Source: Cloacimonetes bacterium TCS62 (GTDB lineage Bacteria > Cloacimonadota > Cloacimonadia > Cloacimonadales > TCS61). Taken from it: DNA of 10,518 nucleotides. Below the pieces are notes generated by a model. It worked only from the letters and a program-made list of their open reading frames with translations, made no database searches and was not told the DNA's origin. The position numbers were made by a program, and so were the translations under genes. Position 1 is the stretch's first letter. Every line of letters starts with the position of its first letter. This document shows, one piece after another, positions 1 to 6,363 of the stretch. The stretch is taken from NCBI GenBank assembly GCA_001577185.1, contig LSCM01000028.1, positions 1 through 10,518 on the forward strand. The letters are read 5' to 3'.

Positions 1-761
1 TACATACCATGCGAATTGATTACATTCACCAATACTGAAGTTCCTAACACTTGCAAAGATTTTCCGGTAATAGGATTTTTATCAATTAATCTATTGATCT
101 TTGAATGTAACTTTTTCAATTTCTCAGAATTTGCTATCTTTATATCGGTAGTACCTGAGACTGCTATAGCTTTAAGGTTTTTAGATCCAAGTATTGCACC
201 TAATCCCCCACGACCAGATGCTCGATCTTTATCATTCATGATTGCAGCATATGAGACTAAATTTTCACCAGCAGGGCCAATACATGCGATCGATGCCTTG
301 TCTTTTGTGTTCTCCTGTATTAAATTCATTGTATCGTGAGTATTCTTACCCCAAAGATTATCTGCACTTTTTATCTCAATATTACCGTCAGTAATGTTTA
401 GATAAATTGGTTTGGAAGATCGTCCTGCAATTATCAAACCATCAAATCCCGCTTTTTTTAACTTCTGACCAAAGAAACCGCCAGAACTCGAAGTACTTAT
501 TGTATTGGTAAGAGGAGATTTGGACGTAACTTGGTAACGACCAGCAGTTGGAAATACACCAGTTAATGGTCCTGTCATAAAAGTAATCACATTCTCAGAA
601 GAAAGTGGATCTATATCTTTTTTACAGTGCTCAGTGAACAATTTAACACCAAGACCTCTTCCTCCAATATATTTTCTTCGAATCTCTTCATCTAAAGTTA
701 TAAGTTCTTTGTCTCCTGTGCTCAGGTCTATTTTTACAATTTTATTCATCCAGCCATTCAT
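1..761 (-). CDS. aor: Aldehyde:ferredoxin oxidoreductase, N-terminal part (cut by left window edge)
   Basis: The first 253 codons are present; the rest lies left of the window. I translated the whole stretch and it is open. The product matches the N-terminal domain of the tungsten-containing aldehyde:ferredoxin oxidoreductase family, which oxidises aldehydes to acids in the cytoplasm and passes electrons to ferredoxin. Family landmarks seen in order: GGRGLG (residues 33-38), GPLTG (64-68), GRYQV (74-78), SPLT (82-85), SSSGG (91-95), IGPAGEN (161-167), RASGRGGLGA (180-189) and GSKNLKAIA (192-200). This domain holds the bis-pterin tungsten cofactor; the cysteines that bind the iron-sulfur cluster would lie outside the window. 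The start at 761 is fixed by an AGGAGG five bases upstream (767-772), which overlaps the stop codon of deoC. The pair is therefore probably co-transcribed and translationally linked. Exact aldehyde specificity cannot be told from this fragment. Confidence 0.93.
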   Translation of the reverse strand, partial: MNGWMNKIVKIDLSTGDKELITLDEEIRRKYIGGRGLGVKLFTEHCKKDIDPLSSENVITFMTGPLTGVFPTAGRYQVTSKSPLTNTISTSSSGGFFGQKLKKAGFDGLIIAGRSSKPIYLNITDGNIEIKSADNLWGKNTHDTMNLIQENTKDKASIACIGPAGENLVSYAAIMNDKDRASGRGGLGAILGSKNLKAIAVSGTTDIKIANSEKLKKLHSKINRLIDKNPITGKSLQVLGTSVLVNVINSHGM

Positions 762-766
762 CTCAG

Positions 767-772
767 CCTCCT
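767..772 (-). promoter_or_regulatory. Ribosome binding site of the aldehyde oxidoreductase gene
   Basis: A full AGGAGG on the minus strand stands five bases before the ATG at 761. Its first two bases are also the last two bases of the deoC TAG stop (771-773). It decides the start at 761 over the second in-frame ATG at 749 and implies that ribosomes finishing deoC can start the next gene. Confidence 0.85.
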
Positions 773-1601
773 ATTCATAAAACTTATTGTATTTTTCACG
801 ATGCTCACATTTAGAGCACTTCTTTAAATAATATTGATAAACTGATTTTGGTAATTTCGAAATATTTGCACTTCTAGCAGGACAAACATGACAAGGTATT
901 TCTGGTTTTAACCAAGCTTGAGGTGCATGTTTGAATAATTTCGCTCCCTCTAAGATCACTACTCCAGCACTAGTTCCAAGTCTTGTTGCACCTGCATTTA
1001 TCATACGTATAGCGTCTTTGAAGTTTGAGACTCCTCCGGAAGCTTTTACACCAATATCCGGTCCAACCGTTTGTCGCATTAGTTTAACATGATGCTCAAA
1101 TGCGCCAAATGCGCCAAATCCTGTAGAAGTTTTAACAAAATGCGCTCCAGCGTCAACAGCTAGTTCACAAGCTTTTACTATCTCTTCATCTTTGAGATAG
1201 CAGGTTTCTAAAATCACTTTTACATGTGAGGGTGAACTAGCCTGAACAACTTGACTAATATCTTCTCGGACATAATCATATCTACCTTCTCTCATAGCTC
1301 CAACGTTTATGACCATATCGATTTCTTGAGCACCATCTTCTACAGCTTTTTTTGCTTCAAGTGCTTTGATCTCGCTTATATTCATACCCAGAGGAAAACC
1401 TACAACACTACAAACTAAGACCTCACTGTCTTGCAATTGATCTTTTGCAAATTTTACATATGCCGGATTAATACAAACAGAGATAAATCCGAATTGTTTA
1501 GCTTCTGAACAAAGATTTACAATTTTTTTTTCACCTGAACTTGATTTCAGTTCAGTATGATCTATCATTTTGGCAATTGCATCAACATTGATCTCTTTCA
1601 T
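771..1601 (-). CDS. deoC: Deoxyribose-phosphate aldolase with four-cysteine C-terminal extension
   Basis: The protein is 276 residues and catalyses 2-deoxyribose-5-phosphate to glyceraldehyde-3-phosphate plus acetaldehyde in deoxynucleoside breakdown. The class I aldolase barrel is complete: D95 in EIDMVINVG, the Schiff-base lysine K157 in VKTSTGFG, and K186 in VKASGGV. An in-frame ATG at 1628 exists, but the start at 1601 is preferred: GGGAGG lies four bases upstream and the protein then begins, as in relatives, just before IDHTELK. The catalytic domain ends near residue 225. Beyond it a tail of about 50 residues carries two CxxC pairs (C237/C240 and C262/C265), suggesting a bound zinc ion or iron-sulfur cluster; I know of no such element in standard DeoC. 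The gene is separated from rlmN by 90 bases with an inverted repeat, and it leads into the aldehyde oxidoreductase gene after 9 bases. Confidence 0.95.
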   Translation of the reverse strand: MKEINVDAIAKMIDHTELKSSSGEKKIVNLCSEAKQFGFISVCINPAYVKFAKDQLQDSEVLVCSVVGFPLGMNISEIKALEAKKAVEDGAQEIDMVINVGAMREGRYDYVREDISQVVQASSPSHVKVILETCYLKDEEIVKACELAVDAGAHFVKTSTGFGAFGAFEHHVKLMRQTVGPDIGVKASGGVSNFKDAIRMINAGATRLGTSAGVVILEGAKLFKHAPQAWLKPEIPCHVCPARSANISKLPKSVYQYYLKKCSKCEHREKYNKFYE

Positions 1602-1605
1602 AAAA

Positions 1606-1611
1606 CCTCCC
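1606..1611 (-). promoter_or_regulatory. Ribosome binding site of deoC
   Basis: GGGAGG on the minus strand, four bases before the ATG at 1601, decides the start of deoC. It touches the downstream arm of the inverted repeat at 1612-1647, so folding of that repeat in the mRNA could affect access to it. Confidence 0.85.
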
Positions 1612-1647
1612 TTAAGGCAACTTATCAATTTTCCTGAGTTGACTTAA
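1612..1647 (-). promoter_or_regulatory. Imperfect inverted repeat in the deoC leader
   Basis: The arms 1612-1622 and 1637-1647 are 11 bases each and complementary at 10 of 11 positions, separated by 14 bases. In the transcript the arms read TTAAGTCAACT and AGTTGCCTTAA, and the second arm ends directly at the GGGAGG of deoC. It could be a DNA operator for a repressor of deoxyribose use or an RNA hairpin near the ribosome binding site. No T-run follows, so it is not a terminator. The function is inferred from position only. Confidence 0.45.
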
Positions 1648-1691
1648 ATTTAACATAGTTTTCTAATTTATCTTTATATACATCACTAGTT

Positions 1692-2723
1692 TCATTTTTG
1701 TTTACTATTACAAGCTAATTGGCCACACGCTGCACTTATATCGGAACCACGACTTTTTCTGTAGGTTACATTATAATCTAACTTATTCACTTTTTTAAAG
1801 AATTCCTCGATCTCCTTCTGAGAAGGTGTTTCATATGGTAATCCATCAACTATGTTCCATTTAATCAGATTCAACTTGCAGGAAATATCACCCAGAAATT
1901 TCAATAATGCTGTAACATCCTCCTTAGCCATATTAAAGTTCTTAATCATGACGTACTCAAAAGTAATTCGATAGGATGTTTGCTTTCTAAAATCTAACAA
2001 ACTATGTTTAAGTTCTTTTAATGGAAATTCTTTACTAATAGGCATCAGGATTTCACGTTTTGACTGAATTGCCGAATTAAGAGAAACAGCTAACTTGAAT
2101 TTTAAATCCAGATCAGCTAATTTGTTGATCATTGGATTAACGCCGGCTGTAGAGATCGTAATCCTGCGTGGACTAAAATTGAAACACTGATCACTCTGAA
2201 GAATTTCAATAGCTTTTAGAACATTATTATAATTATCCAAAGGTTCACCCATCCCCATAAATACAATGTTTGTAAGCTTGTGTTCCCTTAATTCTTTGAT
2301 AGCTAAAAAGATCTGGGATACAATCTCGTGTACTTCCAGATTTCTGATAAAACCAAGTTTTCCAGTAGCGCAAAATTGGCAATTTCTAGCACAACCAACT
2401 TGCGATGAAACACACAGCGTGTTTTTTCCTTTATGAGGAATAATAACCATTTCAATGTAATTATGATCCTTCAATTCTAACAAGTATTTTGTCGTTTCGT
2501 CAGATGCGGTTGCTATATCTACAATTTTAGGGAGGCTATTATCATAATCTTTATCCAACTCTTCTCTAAAATCTTCTGAAAGAGATGTCATCATATCAAA
2601 ATCTAATTCTTGTTTATTATATAACCAATTGAAAAGCTGTTTTTGTCTGAAATCCTTAACATTCTTGGAGTGAAGGTAAGAAAGAAAATCGTCCGGTAAA
2701 AGTCCTAGAATATGTTCTTTCAT
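1692..2723 (-). CDS. rlmN: 23S rRNA (A2503-C2)/tRNA (A37-C2) methyltransferase RlmN
   Basis: The protein is 343 residues, the normal size for this radical-SAM enzyme, which methylates C2 of adenosine 2503 in 23S rRNA and adenosine 37 in some tRNAs. The CxxxCxxC that holds the 4Fe-4S cluster is C111, C115 and C118 in GCARNCQFCATG. The SAM-binding GMGEP follows at 157-161. The two cysteines needed for methyl transfer match by position: C104 in LCVSSQVGC, seven residues before the first cluster cysteine as in E. coli, and C333 in SAACGQLA near the end. The start overlaps the ricT stop by four bases (ATGA) and has only a weak purine-rich site, so translation is probably coupled to ricT. The reading continues open for 22 codons in the +1 frame directly after the stop (see findings). 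Identification is secure. Confidence 0.97.
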   Translation of the reverse strand: MKEHILGLLPDDFLSYLHSKNVKDFRQKQLFNWLYNKQELDFDMMTSLSEDFREELDKDYDNSLPKIVDIATASDETTKYLLELKDHNYIEMVIIPHKGKNTLCVSSQVGCARNCQFCATGKLGFIRNLEVHEIVSQIFLAIKELREHKLTNIVFMGMGEPLDNYNNVLKAIEILQSDQCFNFSPRRITISTAGVNPMINKLADLDLKFKLAVSLNSAIQSKREILMPISKEFPLKELKHSLLDFRKQTSYRITFEYVMIKNFNMAKEDVTALLKFLGDISCKLNLIKWNIVDGLPYETPSQKEIEEFFKKVNKLDYNVTYRKSRGSDISAACGQLACNSKQK

Positions 2724-3535
2724 TTTTTCTTAAGTTTGTTAAATTCCTGCAAGGTTATAATAACATGTTCATGGTTGTTCGAAACAAGATTAACTCGATT
2801 GTTATAATAATCGTTCTTATCAACATACATTTCTTTATCTTTGTACATAATTCTCAAACCCAAATCAGGAAAATCATTAGCTCGCTTCTGATAATAGTTT
2901 TCTTCATAGTGCAAGCAACATAATAACCTACCACAAGGACCCGATATTTTTGATAAATTATTAAGTAAATTTTGGTCTTTAGCCATCTGAATAGTTACTT
3001 GATTAAAATCCTTTAAAAATGTTCTACAGCAATATTCTTTACCGCACATTCCCAAACCACCTAAATGACGTGCGTCTTCCCTACCAGAAGTTTGATGAAG
3101 CTCAATTCTTGTTTTAAATACATTAGCCAATTCTCTTACAAAGTCTCTAAAATCCACTCGTCCATCTGCAGAAAAGAAAAATGTTAGTTTGTTCCCATCA
3201 AGCTGATAAACTGTTTCTATAAGTTTCATAGTAAATCTGTATTTGCTTTCGAGTTCAATAAATTTCTGATGTGCTTCTTTTTCTTTTTTCCGAACTGCCT
3301 CTAGCTGTTTAAAATCTTCATCCGTTGCAATTCGTAAAATTTTATCGATTTTTTTATCTTTGTATTCTTGTTCTAGATCTTCATTTTCTATCGCACAATT
3401 TACAACTTCACCAATGTCTTCTCCACGTTCTACCTTCGCTATTACTTTCATTTCTGGTGAAAGTTCCAAATTCTTTGAGTTTATAAAGTATTTCGTCCTT
3501 TCAGTTCGAAAGATCAATTCAACAAATTCGTGCAT
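2720..3535 (-). CDS. ricT: PSP1-domain protein, RicT/YaaT family
   Basis: The 271-residue protein is a member of the PSP1 C-terminal-domain family. The hallmark is the cysteine-rich centre: GMCGKEYCCRTF (C164, C169, C170), QNLLNNLSKISG, then CGRLLCCLHYE (C201, C206, C207). In Bacillus subtilis RicT works with RicA and RicF in a complex carrying 4Fe-4S clusters that promotes RNA processing by RNase Y; the conserved cysteines fit such a role. Neither RicA nor RicF is encoded in this window, so partners here are unknown. The N-terminal part (1-75) carries the family's GEDIGEVV motif at 38-45, followed by a charged helical stretch (75-100). The start at 3535 has GGAG about six bases upstream. It lies 23 bases after the GlmU-like gene and overlaps rlmN by four bases, suggesting one transcript with two RNA-acting proteins. 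Confidence 0.92.
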   Translation of the reverse strand: MHEFVELIFRTERTKYFINSKNLELSPEMKVIAKVERGEDIGEVVNCAIENEDLEQEYKDKKIDKILRIATDEDFKQLEAVRKKEKEAHQKFIELESKYRFTMKLIETVYQLDGNKLTFFFSADGRVDFRDFVRELANVFKTRIELHQTSGREDARHLGGLGMCGKEYCCRTFLKDFNQVTIQMAKDQNLLNNLSKISGPCGRLLCCLHYEENYYQKRANDFPDLGLRIMYKDKEMYVDKNDYYNNRVNLVSNNHEHVIITLQEFNKLKKK

Positions 3536-3558
3536 CTATTCTCCAATACTTTTATTCT

Positions 3559-4773
3559 TTACTGATCAAAAACAGATTTATGGACCTTTGTGTAAAGGTC
3601 TTTTTCATTCGCAGTGATCCCTAGTCCTCTGCGGTGTTTAACAATAGCCGCCGTTTCGAAAAACTTATCAAGTCTATATTTATTATTTACATCACCCCAA
3701 ACAAAGGAATGTATAATATTATTTAGCATAGTATTGCCAAATAACTTACAAGCTACTCCAATTACAGTCCCTGTGTTAATTGTAGTATTTATAGCAGTTT
3801 TTGTGTGATCCCCAATAATTGTCCCCAGGAATTTTAATCCTGTATCGACCAACTCTCCATTCGGATATAGGTACGATTTTACATTTTGGTAATTATTCTT
3901 CAAATCACTATTACTAGTTCCCGCTCCAATATTTACCCATTCTCCAAGGTAACTGTGACCTAGAAAACCGTCATGCTGCTTATTTGAATATGCTTGGAAA
4001 ATTGTTTCTTCAACTTCTCCACCTACCTTGCAAACAGGGCCAATAGATGTTCCCTCATAGATCTTAGTACCACATTTTACGACTGTTTTCTTTCCAATAA
4101 ACACAGGACCCATTATTATAGAATTTTCCATAATTTTAGCATTTTCATCAATTATAACAGGTCCTTGTTTCGCATTGATTATTACTCCGGGAGCAATTTC
4201 TGTCTTATCTCCCAACCAAACATTGTAAGGATTGATAATTGTAACTCCAGGATCGGCTTGAAAATTATTGTCTCTTTCATAAAAAAAATCAATAAAATCT
4301 TTCTTGATCATCTGTTTGTTATGATCAATTAATTCCCAAGTATAATCCCAGAGCTCAGCATCCGCCAAGTTTTCAGCTTTCATATCTTTAAATATATTCT
4401 TAAGATCATTAGAATCCATCTCATTATTTTCTGGTTTACATCTGGCAGCAATAATAGCACTTTCTTTCTTCAAACAGGTATTATTAGATAAATTTCTGAT
4501 CATCTTTAAAAGTTCATCATTAATTCTTAACCTACTGTTAATAAAAATGGTATCTTCATTAGTAATTAAGTTTACGTTCCAATCGGGATGTCTTTCTTTA
4601 TAGATATTTTCTAGATCTTTTGAAATAACAACATTAGTTTCATCCTGATCCAAATAAGATAAAATTCTTTGTCTTAACTTTAATACTCCACTCCTTAGAT
4701 CACCTGTAGAACGCGTTAATGTAAGCGGATAAAAATTATCCCTTTTCTCATCATCGAAGATCACAAATTTCAT
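3559..4773 (-). CDS. GlmU-like sugar nucleotidyltransferase/acyltransferase (alternative bacterial type)
   Basis: The 404-residue protein has two parts. The N-terminal part (about 1-165) looks like the alternative nucleotidyltransferase seen with GlmU-like proteins of Bacteroidota: FDDEKRDNFYPLTLTRSTGD and LRSGVLKLRQR, without the usual LAAGxGTRM loop of classical GlmU. The C-terminal part (about 175-360) is a left-handed beta-helix of hexapeptide repeats (for example VWLGDKTEIAPGVII and IIMGPVFIGKKTVV). It contains GHSYLGEWVNIGAGT (272-286), where H273 aligns with the catalytic histidine of the GlmU acetyltransferase domain. A role in making UDP-GlcNAc or another UDP- or dTDP-amino sugar for the envelope is likely; the substrate is not shown by sequence. 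The start has GAGG five bases upstream. It follows the transglutaminase-like gene after 60 bases and precedes ricT by 23. Confidence 0.85.
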   Translation of the reverse strand: MKFVIFDDEKRDNFYPLTLTRSTGDLRSGVLKLRQRILSYLDQDETNVVISKDLENIYKERHPDWNVNLITNEDTIFINSRLRINDELLKMIRNLSNNTCLKKESAIIAARCKPENNEMDSNDLKNIFKDMKAENLADAELWDYTWELIDHNKQMIKKDFIDFFYERDNNFQADPGVTIINPYNVWLGDKTEIAPGVIINAKQGPVIIDENAKIMENSIIMGPVFIGKKTVVKCGTKIYEGTSIGPVCKVGGEVEETIFQAYSNKQHDGFLGHSYLGEWVNIGAGTSNSDLKNNYQNVKSYLYPNGELVDTGLKFLGTIIGDHTKTAINTTINTGTVIGVACKLFGNTMLNNIIHSFVWGDVNNKYRLDKFFETAAIVKHRRGLGITANEKDLYTKVHKSVFDQ

Positions 4774-4833
4774 ATATGCCTCTTTTATTTTTTTTATCTT
4801 GAATATCTACAGATTTTAGATTATTTTAATTCA

Positions 4834-6270
4834 CTATTTTTTTTTGGCTAGCTCAATAATTTCTGGCTCTAAGTTCTTATACTTTGGTATTGACATTCCC
4901 AGATTAGCATTTATATAAGTTGGATCACATATAGTATAATTTGATTCATTAAAGATTACAGAATCACCTTCCACTATGGAATTAAATTTTACCGCAGTGG
5001 AAATGTGTCCGGGAAAATCTAAACCAATAACATGTAAGTTTAATAATTTACTCACCAAAAATGAATACAAAATTGATCGATCTTCACAATCACTATATGG
5101 ATAGAACAACATTTCATCCGAGAAAAAACTTTTCTCCTTTCCAAATTGTTCATCATCGGTTTTATATTCAAAAGCAGTTTGAACAAATCTAAGTAATATA
5201 TTAGCCGCTTCCGTTTCTGATCTACCTTTAAGAATTGTTTGAAATCCTTCAGTAAGAGAGTTTATAGCAATTGGAGAAAGTGGTGCATTGAAATACACAT
5301 CAAGATTAGTTTGTGGATATTTCTGAAAAAACTTTATTGCATTTGTATCATATTTTACTGGAATATTATACATTTCTTTTCCATACTTGAATTTCAGTTC
5401 TTTCTCAACAATTGCTGAACCTATCTTAGGAGATTTATCTACATTCAAATTTATCAGTGCATCAGAATCAGGATAGCTTTTCTCGTATGTTTTAAGTGCT
5501 ATATTAAGTTTTTGTTTCGAATTGAATGAAATTGCATAATATCTTGAATTATCTATCATCACATATGACACATTATAAATTTCTTGATTAGTTGGTAATA
5601 AAAGGTATAAATTATCTTCATTAAATCCTATTTTAGAATCATAACCAGATTTCGTTAACAAAAACCAGACAAACATTCTTTGCAAGTTTTCATTCCCAAC
5701 GACAACTCTACTGCCGATTTTATTGATCAATAAGCAATATCCCCAATCATTTATTTCCATTTTTTCTTTATGAATTTTTAGCTGTTCTATCAAGGTTTTA
5801 TAATCAGTGCTAGAAACTTTTAACCAGAATTTCGAAATTACTTTTTCATCTAATTTGTCCCAATCCATTGTAAATTTATCTTGATAATTATAATCCATTT
5901 TCAAACCAAAATAATCAATTTCAATAACTGGTGCACTTTTATCTACTGCGAAAAGTACATTCTCTTTTTTTTCGGGTTTCTCTATGTTAACCTCGATTTT
6001 GCTTATCTTTTTATCATCATTAACTTGTTTCAGCTCTTTCGGTTTTGTTTCTGGAACCTTAATTGGTTTAGGAGTGTCATCAGGTCTATTACTTTTATAA
6101 GTTTTGAACTTTTCCCAATTCGTTTCTAGGAAATTTGCAAACTCTGTATCCTGTTTTTCTCTATAAGAATTAAGTTGTGATGCTTGCTTCTTTTTCCAAT
6201 CATCAAAATCATTTTGAGCAAAGAGCAATCCAGCGATAATGAATAAAATTATTATTGGAATTCGTTTCAT
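4834..6270 (-). CDS. Secreted transglutaminase-like protein
   Basis: This is a 478-residue protein of no named family that I can recall, though proteins like it occur in Bacteroidota. Residues 1-18 form a signal peptide (KR, then a hydrophobic stretch ending LLFAQ). Residues 20-105 are highly charged, rich in K, E, D, P and Q, with a probable short coiled coil (22-60) followed by a proline- and lysine-rich linker. The middle region (110-340) has no motif I recognise. The C-terminal region (about 345-460) carries a transglutaminase-type triad in order: C395 in YPYSDCEDRS, H422 in FPGHISTAV and D449 in ICDPTY. Papain-like cysteine peptidases and amidases of the envelope share this fold, so it could cut or crosslink proteins or peptidoglycan peptides in the periplasm. 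The start is supported by AAAGGAG upstream. It is the first gene after a good promoter. Confidence 0.8.
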   Translation of the reverse strand: MKRIPIIILFIIAGLLFAQNDFDDWKKKQASQLNSYREKQDTEFANFLETNWEKFKTYKSNRPDDTPKPIKVPETKPKELKQVNDDKKISKIEVNIEKPEKKENVLFAVDKSAPVIEIDYFGLKMDYNYQDKFTMDWDKLDEKVISKFWLKVSSTDYKTLIEQLKIHKEKMEINDWGYCLLINKIGSRVVVGNENLQRMFVWFLLTKSGYDSKIGFNEDNLYLLLPTNQEIYNVSYVMIDNSRYYAISFNSKQKLNIALKTYEKSYPDSDALINLNVDKSPKIGSAIVEKELKFKYGKEMYNIPVKYDTNAIKFFQKYPQTNLDVYFNAPLSPIAINSLTEGFQTILKGRSETEAANILLRFVQTAFEYKTDDEQFGKEKSFFSDEMLFYPYSDCEDRSILYSFLVSKLLNLHVIGLDFPGHISTAVKFNSIVEGDSVIFNESNYTICDPTYINANLGMSIPKYKNLEPEIIELAKKK

Positions 6271-6296
6271 TTTTCTCTCCTTTTTTTACCAATCAG

Positions 6297-6325
6297 ATAA
6301 CAAACTCTAAACATTTAATTGTCAA
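6297..6325 (-). promoter_or_regulatory. Sigma70-like promoter for the transglutaminase-like gene
   Basis: On the minus strand a perfect TTGACA box (6320-6325) is followed after exactly 17 bases by TGTTAT (6297-6302, four of six matches to TATAAT). Transcription would begin near 6290, about 20 bases before the ATG at 6270, leaving room for the AAAGGAG site. It sits in the 93-base gap after the glycosyltransferase gene and probably drives the transglutaminase-like, GlmU-like, ricT and rlmN genes. Confidence 0.6.
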
Positions 6326-6363
6326 TAGATAAGTTCCTGCTGATTTTTTATCAAAATATTTTA

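Noticed and set aside
16..339. Plus-strand open frame of 107 codons
   Set aside because: It is antisense to the aldehyde oxidoreductase gene, which has strong family motifs in the other strand; no ribosome binding site and no recognisable protein.
1602..1628. Longer deoC start at 1628 adding nine residues
   Set aside because: The start at 1601 has GGGAGG at good spacing and matches where relatives begin; the longer form would be read through the ribosome binding site.
3994..4332. Plus-strand open frame of 112 codons
   Set aside because: It lies entirely within the GlmU-like beta-helix gene on the opposite strand; the open frame follows from AT-rich repeat codons and has no motif.
4774..4833. 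Possible separate promoter or hairpin before the GlmU-like gene
   Set aside because: The gap holds only a short ATCTGTAGAT near-palindrome and A-runs; no -35/-10 pair at proper spacing was seen.
4837..4845. Run of nine A residues just before the stop of the transglutaminase-like gene, considered as a slippage site
   Set aside because: Codons for three final lysines explain it and shifted frames meet stops soon after without adding a domain; any slip would change only the last few residues.
6326..6363. Possible terminator after the glycosyltransferase gene
   Set aside because: Only short A/T pairings are visible and no GC stem with a T-run; not enough to call.
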